Assembly (NCBI GenBank): GCA_000733355.1
Contig: JNVV01000059.1
Span: 83,946-147,945 of the forward strand
Origin: Falciphora oryzae
Lineage: Eukaryota > Ascomycota > Sordariomycetes > Magnaporthales > Magnaporthaceae
Reading direction: 5' to 3'
Length of the DNA stretch: 64,000 bases
Of this stretch, positions 1-10,745 are shown piece after piece (the first letter of the stretch is position 1; every line of letters starts with the position of its first letter). Position numbers and translations under genes: made by a program. The notes beneath the pieces were generated by a model, which worked only from the letters and a program-made list of their open reading frames with translations, made no database searches and was not told the origin of the DNA.

Positions 1-401
1 TATAAATCCATAAACAAGCGTGGGAAAAGGGGGGCGGGAAAAACAGATGTCCTCGTGTGGATGCGTTGGTCGTCCAAATAAAGGGGTTTGGTTCCATCAA
101 TTAATTTCCCAACTGGCTTGGGCCATCGCATGGTCTCTCCACTGCTATGTCCAGCACTCAAGGAGACTCGTCCACATCCAGCGAGCCGGGCATGTGAAAG
201 TCGTCCCCGGTCCGTGGCCGCCTCCTAAGGCGATCAACGGCCACTCCAAAAGCCCTTCCTTTTTGCTTCGTTCATCGATGCCACCAACTATTACAGTATC
301 GCTGGACGGTAAAAACAGGGCCTAAAAAGCCCGCACACAACCTTTTCCTTTATACCACCAGGACCGAACAGTAGGCTCGTTAGTCCCCCGCACCCACGGC
401 T
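1..401. other. no recognisable gene
   Basis: Short open frames occur on both strands, but none has a recognisable domain, a signal peptide or a convincing splice structure. The right end runs into LINE-derived sequence. Confidence 0.5.
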
Positions 402-746
402 GGGCCCAGGGGTGGCCCCGAGGACCTCCCCGCCCAAACCCGGCCTTACCCCTTTTCCGGCATACCCGCCGGCCGAACGCGTCACTGCCACCCGCAGCGC
501 CCACAACGCCCTAGCGTATATATACGCCCCTCCGCCGATCGCCCGCTCACCAACAAGGAGCGCCGGAATGCGGCCCGACCCCCGTGTGCTTCCGGGTTTA
601 ATTTGTTAGCCGCCTCGATAGCAGCACTATAGCCTGGTGTAGATAGGCTTAGGTAGCGCTAGCACCCCGTATGCGCCTAGGGAGGCAGGGACTGGTAAAT
701 CCCGACTTTACCGACGTTAAATATACTCCTCCTCCTCCTCCTCCAC
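402..746 (+). mobile_element. 3' end of a Tad1-like LINE, with CTC-repeat tail
   Basis: This stretch matches 23140-23420 on the same strand and, reversed, 27311-27619 and 49830-50020. Shared blocks include the one starting CGCTCACCAACAAGGAGCGC and the terminal GACGTTAAATA. The copy ends in a CTC microsatellite at about 726-744, while other copies end in (TC)n or (ACTC)n. A common 3' end followed by a variable simple repeat is typical of non-LTR retrotransposons. No reverse transcriptase is present here, so this is a 5'-truncated insertion. The LINE family assignment rests on ORF1 and RT fragments elsewhere in the window. Confidence 0.7.
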
Positions 747-1049
747 CCCGTCTATTGCAATCCTTCCGCCGAAGACTTCCTAGCCTGGGACCCGGTTAGC
801 CGTGCCCTGAGCTGAAAGATGTGCCGGCCGGTCAAATGAACCTTCTGTCCTCCCCCACCCACATTCCCTGACACTGCTTCACTCAAACAAACGAATGCTG
901 ATGTAGCGGCATATCCATCAACTGCCACAGTCCCTTCACCTTGTCAACAACCTTGTAGGTGCGTCGCTCGCCGCCATAGGGACCACCGCGTTTCTTGGGA
1001 GTGCGTTCCTCCCCTCCCGATCCACAAGTGTCTACGCTACGCCGTCCCT
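747..1049. other. intergenic, nothing seen
   Basis: About 300 bases between the LINE tail and the stop codon of the HET gene. No gene, repeat or RNA structure is evident. Confidence 0.5.
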
Positions 1050-4000
1050 TCACGCCTTTGCCTTTGTCCAGCTCCTTGGCCCCGTCTTCTTCGGCATCCG
1101 GGCAGGTGGCCGGCATGAGGTGTCTTTATTTTGCTCCTCCGCCTTCTCTTCCTTCCCGACAATGTCGTCCGTCTGCGGCCGCTCCGCGGCTGCCTCGTCT
1201 TGATTTCGTGGGAGCTCCTCGACGACCCAGCAAGTGCTCATGCTCCGAACCTCGGGGTGCGGTAGCATCTCCCAGGCGGGATTGTACGGCGTGGCCACGA
1301 CGCAGGGCCCATCGACGTCGAACACCGCCACCAGCCGCCGCGCGCGATCTTGATCCGCCTCGAAAGCATCCATCTCGCCTCCGGCGAGCCCCTTGGCGAG
1401 CGTCATCAAGAAGCTCGGGGTCATATGTGGCATCAACCCGCCGCAGCTGCTCGGGTCGTTGAAATTCCGCACTAGGCCGGCTGAGAAAATGCCATGCATT
1501 ATCTGATCCACTAGCTGGCGGTCGAGGATTGTCCGGGCCCTCTTGGTCTCTGGACGCTTCCCCGGGGGTCCCGTTGAAGGGGTTGACGAAAACTCTTCAC
1601 CTCCGCAAACCAATGGGTCTTGCGCCACCATGGTTACCTCCTCCATAGCCTTCTGCGTCTTGCTTTGGAATCCTGGGAACCCCGGGATGTACGATCCGAC
1701 CCAGAGCGCTCCGTGTTCCATGATTCGATCGACGAACCACGTCTGATAGTACCCACAAGAGCCGCCCCTTCTTCTGTCCTTGTCGAGCTGGAGGGTCAAG
1801 AACGGATCTTCAAGCACATCCCGATGCTCAAACAGCTCCTCGCAGACTGTGTCCGGCAGGTCTCTTCGCTCGCGCGAGACACAGGCCACGCGCAGCGACT
1901 GCCAGATGCTGTCGGCCAGCCCTGCCGCCTGCGGGTCCGGAATCACGCTCAAGTGGCGCAGGATCCCGAAGATGATCTCGGCCACGCGCCGTCTGCTCTC
2001 GGCGCTGGACTCGACCTTGTTGGCAATGAGACGCACGCTGAATTGCGCGCCGTCGGGATACAAGCCGTCCCACAGCGGCGAGTCCCGCGGCAAGACACCG
2101 CCGTGGCGGATGGCTTCTAGCTTCGCCCTGGCGCCGAGGTCACCGTCGCTATCCGAGAAGAAGTGTCGGCGGAGCACCACCAGCCGCTCTGCCCTTGCCT
2201 CGGCAGACTCGCCTTCGATCGGCGTGATGGTGAGGACGCATTCCTTCAGCCCGTGCCACATGTCCGCATACTGGTGCTTGAGAATGCTCAGGTCAATCTC
2301 CCTGTCGACCGCCCAAGTATACGTGGGCAGACGCATGCCGGGATCCCCGGGGATCGGCTCATTACCGAACATGTAGGCAAAAGGCCTGACGCGGCTGGTC
2401 TGCGGCGGGGTTCGGTCGTTTATGCTGTCGGATGCGTGTCAAAAGGCGAGAGGAGGCCGCCGCCTCGCACGGCACAGGAGCAATCTGGCTTCCCGCAGGG
2501 CTGCTTGTCGGTCCCCGAGCAGCCATAAAGCTCGGGCACGAGCAACGAAAAGTCCGAATTGAGCAGGGCGAGCGAAAGGACGCCGGAGCGCAGCGAGCCA
2601 CAGTGCGCCGCCGCTTCGGCGGTGTCGATGCGGAGCTCGTAGCAGCACATGTTGGCCACGATGGCGATGCGGTCCTGCGCATCGCGACAGTTCCGCGTCT
2701 TGAGGAGCGTGAGTGCCGTGGCGGCGTTGAGGGCCTGCTGGTTGCCGTACTGTCCACTGCCAGCCATCTGAACCATATCGAACGGGTGTCGGCGGGTCGC
2801 GTCGGTTGGGTGTAAGGCCTCGGCCGCCTCCAATATATTCGTGTAGCCGTGGAGCAGCGCCTGGCCAGTTAGGCCGCGATGCATGAACGCATACAAGGAC
2901 CTCGTAGCCCTCGCCGCGGCACGGAAGTCGTCCACGTGTAGGCCGACAACCTCAGACGGCAATTTGGGCTTCCGAGTGTCCAGGCTGTGTGCCGGTACCA
3001 AAACCAAGCCACCGCCCTCGCCGCGGAACCTTTGTCTGCCCACGACCCCCGGGCTCCTACGAAACACCAGGAGGAGGCCCTTGTTGGAGCTGATGGCCTC
3101 TTGCACCACCCACGCGCGCGTGTACCAGCGCTCGCTTCTGACGGCATCCAAGAACCCCATGGCTTGCGTGTGCCAACGCGTCCCCCACACCCTGGCCAAA
3201 AACTGCGTTGCGAGCAGAGCGAACTGCCGCGGCGCTGACGCGGAGGATACGGTGGTGGTGGCCCTACCGAATGCCGCGAGCTCTTCGACAACGTCGAGCT
3301 GCTCCTGGCCGACCACGATCTCGTCGTGCAGGCCGGCCGTGACCATGGCGCGGTGGTAGACGATATCCATGGCCTGGACGCCGATCTGCTGGTAGATCCT
3401 ATCCTCCTCCGTCGCCGCCCCCTCCGGCTCCGCAGCCAGCTGCGGCAGACACTCCTGGTCGATCCAGATCATGCGCAGGCCGCATGTGTTGGCGAAGTCG
3501 ACGGCGCGGTCCAGCACGTCGTCCAGCGCGCGGGCGGCGCGCGTCGTGCCGTCGAGGTCGCGCATCCGACACGTGCGCCGGAGTCGGCTGTTGTCCTTGT
3601 CCACCCCTTCGCCGTCGGTCGCAGGCACCGCCGGCCAGCAGTACGAGACCGCCACATAGTGGGTGCAGGAGGGGGCGTTCCGCGGTAGCATGATGAGGCG
3701 GAACTTGCGCGCTCTTCTGTTACTGGGAAACTCCGGGAGCCTGGAGCAGACTCGGCAAGGGTGTCGTCGCCAGCCCACTGGCCTAGCTGCTGCTGGGCCG
3801 TTGGTAGGAGACCCGGCCGCCTCGTCGTCGGAAACGTGCTCTGCGCCAGGATCGCCGCGCTGTAGAGGTCTCCCCATCCCTATACCGCGGAAAATGCGCG
3901 CGATCGCTCCCTGCAAGGATCCGTCCGAGGCGCCGCCAGCCTCGGCGCCCCCCGGAGGGGTCGAAGGACCCCCCTCTGTGCTCGAGGAGCCCGCGGCACC

Positions 4001-4587
4001 AGGAGAGTGCACGTTCCTCAGCAACGCTTCGGTCCCCAGCTGGAGAGTACGCTCATCCTCTTCTAGCTCTGGTCCGCCTTGCGAGGAGCCAGCCTCGGTG
4101 CGGTTGCGTGTAGGCGGAGACGACGGGCCAGCCTCCTGTGGCGAGGGACCTGCCGTGGCTGTAGGGCTCGCGGGATTCAGAAACGCCTCAATGCCCCGCT
4201 GGAGCATCCGTTCGTCCGCATCTCCCGCATCTCTGTCGAGGCTGGCACCTCCTAAGAACTCGGCAAAGTAAGCTGCCGAGTACCAATCGCCACACCACCC
4301 GCCTGGCGCGAGGAGCCTTCTCCGTGATTGTCGGCCCGTGAGCCCTCCTCCTCTCCGGTCTCCATCGACATCTTCAGCGCCAGCTCCAGCATGCCCTCGT
4401 CGTCGTCGCTGTCGTAGCCGTTGGTTTTCTCGTCCAGGTCGTCGTAGACCAGGAACCTCATGTACGACTGCGCCCAGAGTGTGGCCTCAACGCGGTTGAT
4501 CTGGAACTCCCAGAGACCTTTCATTTCTTGCAGGCTCTCGAGCCCCATCGGGGGCTGACGCCCGCTTCGCGTGTCGTCTTCCAGCAT
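1050..4587 (-). CDS. HET-domain protein with N-terminal UIM-like motif
   Basis: The protein begins at 4587 with a segment holding DDDEGMLELALKMSMETG (residues about 61-78), which fits a ubiquitin-interacting motif: acidic start, LxxA core, Ser four residues on. A short intron is likely, ending at 4252 (AG) with a donor near 4295-4298, because the frame then continues as GASLDRD. Two related segments follow (DERMLQRGIEAFL and DERTLQLGTEALL). The HET domain sits around residues 295-470 with YVAVSYCW and IWIDQECLPQ, the family hallmarks; HET domains trigger heterokaryon incompatibility cell death. Near 2420 the frame ends (THPTA, stop) and resumes one frame over (RPFAYMFGNE) to a Lys-rich end at 1050. 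I see no credible GT-AG intron there, so a one-base frameshift or assembly error is likely. The protein would be about 1150 aa. HET is firm; the UIM is inferred. Confidence 0.8.
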
Positions 4588-4957
4588 TTTCTTCTTTTGT
4601 TTTTCTGTTCGTCGCGCAAAGGTCTGTGTTGTTTGATGTGTCGGAGGTAGGCCCGTGCCCTATGCACGGGCCCTACCAGGGCCATTTAGCCCTCCCGGCT
4701 TCTGGATCTAGAGTAGTCGAGAACACACAACACTCGTTCCAGGCTGTGCTGCCTGCATTCACCTCCCACATGATGCCCTCTCCCTGCTTTGCAGTGAGTA
4801 ACAGGATTTCGCCAGGGTCAAGTTCCTCCCCAGGTCGTGACTACACCCGGCCATCGAGCACCCGATGGTCCTCTTCTAGAGTGTTGGGAGACTGCCTGGG
4901 GGAAAGTGGTTTCACAGATCGGACACGTAGGTAAGGCAGAATCCCCCGCCCCTTTCC
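4588..4957. other. intergenic
   Basis: Upstream of the HET gene. Around 4650-4690 lies GC-rich dyad sequence (GCCCGTGC and GCACGGGC arms) resembling the interior of the short LTR family found near 49.6 and 56.1 kb, but no clear ends are visible. No gene is seen. Confidence 0.4.
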
Positions 4958-5929
4958 TCACCGAGGGGCAATGCAGCCTGCGCACTCGATGATTGGAAAA
5001 GAAGTCGCGGATAAGGCACAAAGTGCTATATCAGTGACACCATTGTGCAACAAGAACAGCTGAACTGCAAAACCGGGCGGTCTAACCCTCCAGAGGCCTC
5101 TGTACACGACTGCGCATGGGATTTCAAGCCACTGCAGGAGCTCCTGCGCCGTCGCCTGCAGCATCCACGCCAGGCCCAGCGCCGTTGTGCCCGCCGAACC
5201 GAGCGCCGCTGCGGCCGACCCGGAGATGATGGAGATGAATACGATGACCGAGATGACGATAATCACAAACATAAAGACGCTATCGAGCTTCTTAATAACC
5301 AAGTCCAGGTCCTTGAGCGACGCTGCGATGGTCTTCTTCTCCAGGTGGATCTCGTTGCAGGCCAGCCCGAGCCCGCCCATGGAGATGTCACCGTTGAGAT
5401 CCCGGTCGAACATTCCAAAACAAGCCTCGGCCTCGTCGGACATCTCGAAGACGCGCAGGAAGTCGTCGAGCACGATGGTCTCGCGGTCGGGCGGGCACAG
5501 GTACCGGTACAGCATGCGCGCCAGCGTCTGGCCCGACGGGGTCGACCGCAGCAGCTCGTTCAGGACCTTGCGGCCCGTGAAGTCGCCTGCCACGCGGTTG
5601 GCCACCGTCCTGAATTGGTTCCACCCCTGACACGCGCTCTGCTGCAGGGCGGCCATGGGGATCTTGGCGCCGCTGTTGCCGCCGGCAGGGTCTGGCGACA
5701 GCATCCACGACTCGAACCGAAAACGAAACATTGGCGGCCTCCGCAAGCCGCCCACCGAGACCCCTGACGATTCGAAGCCGGACGAGCGTGATGCTTTTAC
5801 CCCTCGGGCAGAGCGACAGGGGGGTGCGACGGCTGACGCAAATACGGACAAGACCCCGCTGGCCCGCCGACCATATTGACAAGTGCAGCAGATGTATGTC
5901 TTCTCCTCGGACGCCTCCTCGGACGTCAA
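4958..5929 (-). pseudogene. truncated EF-hand MscS-type channel
   Basis: The reading frame carries an EF-hand loop (FDRDLNGDIS) and then SLKDLDLVIKKLD followed by a hydrophobic segment (FMFVIIVISVIVFISIISG), a second glycine-rich hydrophobic stretch and ATAQELLQ. This order is that of fungal mechanosensitive channels of the MscS family with an EF-hand (Msy1/Msy2-like, ER membrane). After ATAQELLQ the conserved beta-domain that should follow is replaced by unrelated residues. The usual N-terminal membrane segments are also absent; the first 90 residues look like random translation. It is therefore an internal fragment of a roughly 900-aa protein. Confidence 0.7.
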
Positions 5930-6231
5930 CGGTGGCGGCCAGATCAGCAGCAGCAGTGCATTATCGACACAGAAGCGGAGGAGGCATATTGAACCCAGCG
6001 AAAACCAGTTGAGTTCTTCGCATTTGCCAGCGCCACGGGCAAACGTTGCCCTTTGCCCTCGAGCTTGCGGGGCTGGTTAGCGACTTCAACGCCGCCAATT
6101 TCGTCTCCCAGTCCTGCAGAGGCGACATCCAGGCCCTTGCTGTTGTTTGGACAGATCATGCTGGGTTGCTTCGTCATTGGCTAATTTTTATCATTGGTCC
6201 ATCTGCTGTCGTCTACCGTGAATTCCTTCCT
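5930..6231. other. no gene recognised
   Basis: Sequence between the MscS remnant and the nuclease-like fragment. Short frames only. Confidence 0.4.
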
Positions 6232-6330
6232 GCAGACACCAAAAACGGCGAAAAGGTCGACTTTTGTCTGACGATCAACCCGCACTGGACTGAGGAGGAC
6301 GAGCTCTCGATCGACAACATCGACACGTCC
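6232..6330 (+). pseudogene. fragment resembling a fungal PD-(D/E)XK-like protein
   Basis: The translated segment NGEKVDFCLTINP followed by an acidic stretch resembles the KxVDFC-type strand that precedes the catalytic core in a widespread fungal PD-(D/E)XK nuclease-like family. No ExK motif follows and the frame degenerates within 100 bases. I rate it as a remnant only. A homology search with this segment would decide. Confidence 0.3.
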
Positions 6331-7358
6331 TTCTACTGGCCCGCGACGACCTGGCCAGGCGCGTCGGCCAGCATCGTCGCATGTGGACGAGGCGCGGAAG
6401 GCTCGGCGTCGGCGGCGGCGGGCTGACAGGAGATAACAACCGGACGCTGCTTCAAGGGCAAAACACATCGGTGTGACAGTCGTCATTCCAGGGCTGCTCC
6501 GACTTTGTGCTAGGGTTCAGCGTAACCAAGATGCCCCAGGTCAAAAGGTCTGGTGGTGTTACAAGATCCCCGCACAACAAGGGGGCACGGTTTCACGGCG
6601 AGGATGGGGAGGAGAAGAACGAGCTCGACTTCGAGCTAGAACATATGCCGCGGGAGGTGGCAACGGGTGAGATGGTGTAGGTCGAAGAAGAGATCGCTGG
6701 TCTTGAGCCTTCGTGGCGGGTGCTGTAGAGGCTTTGAGGGCCGTGCTCGGGACTTGTTGTAGAAGCCACGCAGATGCAGAATTTGATTCCCACGCCCGGA
6801 AAGGAAAAGCAGACGTTTAAAGCTACATAGACTTATGTACAGGTAAAATTGAAGGGATATAGTTCACGAAAAAAGCAGCAAAGATGTCCGGCGGCCCAAG
6901 TGAAGTTGGAATTGGCGCGTGGGCGCACGCACGGCAAAACAGGTAGGCTGGCACGGACCATAAGTACTAGGAAAACATCGGGCGCGTAGCCCATTTCCCT
7001 TCCGACGGTCGTAGCTCGTCGCTTTCAAAGCTGCGCGACACCGTGTTTTTTGGTTCTAAGCTCACAAAAGCACCTGCGCGCTACTCACAAGCGACGAATC
7101 TCGCATAATCCGGTGGATCAGCGCGCTCCCGGCCGCGTTGCCCGCCGACGCGCCCCAATTGTCTTGCCCCTACCGTAAACGCAAGCCGCTGGCCCGTACC
7201 TCCTCTGCGTCCTCCACGGCCACGACCAACAGTAGCCGCTGCACCGGAGGCAACATCGGGAGCTCATTGAGGCGCGGCCGCTAGCCGGCAATGACACCCT
7301 GCCGGCAGGGCTGTTCGAGTGGCGGCGGTGTGATTGTTGACTTTGAGCCCTGGTAAGA
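6331..7358. other. no gene recognised
   Basis: About 1 kb of low coding content. No repeat family of this window and no RNA gene is evident. Confidence 0.4.
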
Positions 7359-8879
7359 ATGATAGACCGCTCTCTGCCTCGAATCGTGCTCCCATCCCCC
7401 CTCGTTTCTCTTAGAACCCTACGCCAGCTGGCCGGCCTCTACGACGACAAGTTCTGGGCCGTGCCGCGCTCGCCATCAGCTTCAAGTACCTGCGCGGGAG
7501 CTCAGCGGGCGCCTACGTGCACCTCAGGAGCAGCCTCGAGATCCTGGCGCGCTGGGGCGGCGTTGGCGGCCCCCACAAAAAGAGGTCGTCATCGTTCGAC
7601 AATGACCTGATCAGAAAAGCCCTGTGGCCCATCTACATGGGTCTCGCACTGAGCTGGCTCCCAATATCGTTCCTCGAACACCTACCGATGTGGCCACCGT
7701 AGACGTCGCCCAAAGCCGCACCTGCAGCGGCCGCGGCCGGCGACCATGTCCAGCCGCCCATGCGCCGTCAGGGGATGCAAACAACATGAACTTAGCTACA
7801 GACCCAAGACCCTGCAGCCTGACGCGCCGAAATCTACCCGCAAAGCGCCCAAGCAGGCGCCCGTCGAGGGCTTCGACGACTTCTTTCGTGTAATGACCCA
7901 CAGCGAAGCGAAAACCGTCGGGGAGGACGGGGAAACAGTGGTCGTAACGCGGGAGGACGGCTGGGGGCCCGAAAACGAGGTGGCACTGCGCGCGCAATGA
8001 GGCCAGTGGGCGCGGCGGCTGAACGCGCATTTCAGGGTCGTCACGCGCCTGTACAACGACAAGGAGCAACGCCGCGGCAGCGTCGGCGGACGGTAACCAG
8101 AGTAGTAGCAGCAGCAGTTGTTGCGGCCGCACCACGAGCCGTCGTCGGTCACGGTGCTGCGGCTGAAGTGGTGGGTTTTACGCCCCGCTGCTTTTGCTTC
8201 CTTCCCGTCCCTGGGCTACAGTTGTCGTTGGCTTTTTGTGAGGTCAGAGTTCTTACTCTTCCGTTGGGGTTCTGGGGATCTTGTGTGTCGGCGCAAAAGC
8301 AGCGGCTGCACCAGCTGTTCGAAGAGCTCATGATGCGGCGCTGCACGCACTGTACAGCACCCTGAGCGCCGTGATCCACTGCTACAACGACGGCGGTGCC
8401 GTGGTCAAGCCGCTCAATTAGAGTCCTGATGATGCGAGGCGCTGGCGATGCTGGTGCCGGGCTGTGCGATGAGGGATATCAACTAGGACGTGAAGTTGAG
8501 GAGGTACTGCGGCGGTGTTGCTAAAGAGTTACCGGCGCCGCCGAAGACAACGGGCGATGTCGAGGCGGTCGCGGCGGAGCCGCCTGAGGAAGAAGAGCAC
8601 ACGTCGAAAGACTAGGAGCAAAAGAAGGAATTCACAGAGTAGGGCGCCCCCGTTGGACGCCCAACACACCCCCAAAAGATCCGTCAACGCCGCCCATCCT
8701 CATCCCTATCCGTGCCCGGATTAACAGCCCGACTCGAGGAGAATAAGACGGCGCCATTAAGCGTATCCATTGCCCCCAGCGATTTCCCTACTCGTCCGAA
8801 CCCGGGACAGGACCGAGTTTTGATGCCCGTGGATTCCAACGCCTCCACCTCATACAGAGGAGGCGTGTAGTTGGGGTCG
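7359..8879 (+). pseudogene. decayed gene, possibly C-terminal part of a Zn2Cys6 transcription factor
   Basis: Coding-like segments appear in shifting frames on the plus strand: LRQLAGLYDDKFW; then AALAISFKYLRG with AYVHLRSSLEILARW, whose pattern recalls the middle region of fungal C6 regulators; then FDNDLIRKALWPIY, VEGFDDFFRVM, WARRLNAHFRVV and LHALYSTLSAVIH. Last comes a long tail in one frame (8517-8879, ending SYRGGV) broken by two TAG codons near 8610 and 8639. The frames change at least three times. No zinc cluster is seen upstream. The family assignment is tentative; that it is a decayed gene is better supported. Confidence 0.4.
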
Positions 8880-9709
8880 CAAGCCAGAGGGAACGGCATT
8901 CATGTATTCTCGCAGAGCCACTCGTTCGCCACTCTCTCATGTTTTGCTTCCCAGCCGTGTACGCCACACGGGTGCGATCAGTCCGCGACAGGAACGCAAG
9001 CCGCATCTCCAGAGGAACCCAATGCCAGGTGGCGGGACCACCACGGGGACCGACGCCGCGGGTAGGCGAAAGGAAAAGACCACGGCGGACGTCAGGATGC
9101 GTCGAGAGAGATACGTGCTGCAGAAGGGGAGCGAGGCAGAAGCAGAGGCAGGGCCGGGGCACCGTCGGGTTCAGAGGCGGTTGAGTAGGTGGGAAGCCAG
9201 GTAGAACTAGGATAACGTAGGCAGGGCATAAGCCTTTGGGGCTGACGTAAACTATGGGGGACACGTGCGTTGGAAACGCCCGTGTATCCGACTCGAGCTT
9301 TCGACAAGAAACCGATAAAAACCGTGCAGTAAAAAGGGGAGTAGGGGCTGGTCGACGACGTTGACGCTACCAGGATGTCGGACATGATCCTGGCCGCTCT
9401 GCGCTGCCTGCTGCAGTGACGGATGCAAGACCGACGTCTCGCCGTCCGCGTCCCTGTCCATCTCCGCTCCCTAGCGCAAACAGCTCGTGCGGTGTGCCGC
9501 TACAGGGTAGCGGGCGCATCTCGATGGGCTTTTCGGTTTCAGTCTATATTTCTATCTCCAGCTTGCGCGGGCCGGTGCTGCCGTAGTGTCGGCTGCTGGT
9601 TGTGGGCGACCGCGCGGATGACGCAGCGAAGTGGCGTGCGCGCAGGAGTGGGCGGGGCCGCTTCGAAGGGGAGTGTTCACCGTGCGTTGCGGGGCCTGCT
9701 GAGTGAGGG
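8880..9709. other. no gene recognised
   Basis: Only overlapping short frames on both strands. Nothing can be assigned. Confidence 0.4.
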
Positions 9710-9731
9710 AGTGAGTGAGTTTATTTAACGT
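9710..9731 (-). mobile_element. LINE 3' tip, (ACTC)n tail, cut by an LTR
   Basis: Read on the minus strand this is AACGTTAAATAAACTC followed by ACTC repeats, the same end as the LINE copy at 27311-27345. The LINE sequence stops exactly where the solo LTR begins. Confidence 0.6.
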
Positions 9732-10263
9732 TGCAACAGGTCCTGGCTCTACTGTAGCAAGCTACGGCAGTGTTGAGCCTGGAAGGGGGTTCTCTCAGGG
9801 GGACCTCAGAGGTCCAGCGGTTCAACAGTCGTATTCGTGCAGGGCTAAACAAGCCTATGGTAATGGGTAACAGAAAACAAAAACGATAGCTTGCCCTCCA
9901 GACTCCCTTCACAGGGGGTCCCTCGGGCCCTTCTTATGCCTTGGCCCTCCGGCCGTCCTTCGGTTGCCGTCGGCACGCCTCCTCCTCCGTGGCGTCCGCT
10001 TGGGGCCTGTCTTTCGGCTGTCATCGGCAAACCTCCTCCGTGGCGTCCGCCCGGGGCTGGATATGCTTTGTCCCCTATCAGGGTTCGGAGCTTGGATGCG
10101 CCTTGGCCGGGCTGGGTGTCCGTATCTGCGGAGCCAGCCGGCATGCGTGTTATAGAGCTGAACTCTTTTGATCCGCACGCCCTCCGGGGTCCGCGCCCCT
10201 CTGGCTACCGCACCAGTGGTGACCCATAGGGCTGCTGGTCATGGTTCTGTGCGGAGTGTTGCA
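9732..10263 (+). mobile_element. solo LTR, family A (about 500 bp)
   Basis: Begins TGCAACAGGTC and ends GGAGTGTTGCA, variants of the family ends TGTAACAGG and GGGGTGTTACA. Related copies lie at 15837-16337, 27620-28073, 44075-44565 (reversed), 59029-59548 (reversed) and 59773-59925, and a start lies at 48622. Terminal TG...CA and 5-bp target duplications at other copies identify it as an LTR. No matching flanking 5-mers are seen here, so one side may have been rearranged. Confidence 0.75.
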
Positions 10264-10745
10264 CTTTGCGTAAGCTAAAGCCCGTTTGGCTGTTGGCCCA
10301 AGCCTGCCGTTCTTCCGGAATTCTAATTAAAATTCGGAAGTCGGGTTTGGGGTTTAGGAGCCCCGTTCGGGCCACCGACGCGTAGGTGGCCGGGGGCGGG
10401 CGCTGCGGGTTGGGCGCGTTGTTGGGTTCGGGGGTTTCCCTCCCTTTGGGCCGGCGTTGGCAGGCCGAATAGGGCCCTTTGGCGTAGTCGATGAAACAAT
10501 CTTTCCAATTGTTTGCTTCGTGCATGGCCTCCGGCGGAAGGGAGGCGATGCCGGCGTCGGTAGACCGGGCCAACGTGGCGCAGATCAGGGCCGTTTGGTT
10601 TTGCTTGCGGGAAAAGCTTGCAATTATCTCCTCCGCCGCCGCTGCGGCCGACCCATGGGCGGGCGCGTAGGCCGGGAGGAGGGTGTCGTTGGGCAGTAGG
10701 GTAGGGGATGGGGAGGGAAACGAGTGCGCTGCACCTTTTGCCCAG
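10264..10745 (-). pseudogene. Tad1-like LINE ORF1 fragment
   Basis: The minus-strand frame reads AAAAAEEIIASFSRKQN, then GIASLPPEAMHEANNWKDC, RRPKGRETPEP, PPPATYASVAR and KPDFRILIRIPEE. The ATYASVAR and RILIRLP-type pattern is that of ORF1 in Tad1-group LINEs (a Gag-like, nucleic-acid-binding protein). It is cut at its 3' side by the LTR at 9732-10263. Related ORF1 fragments lie near 28080, 43740 and 45180. Confidence 0.65.
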
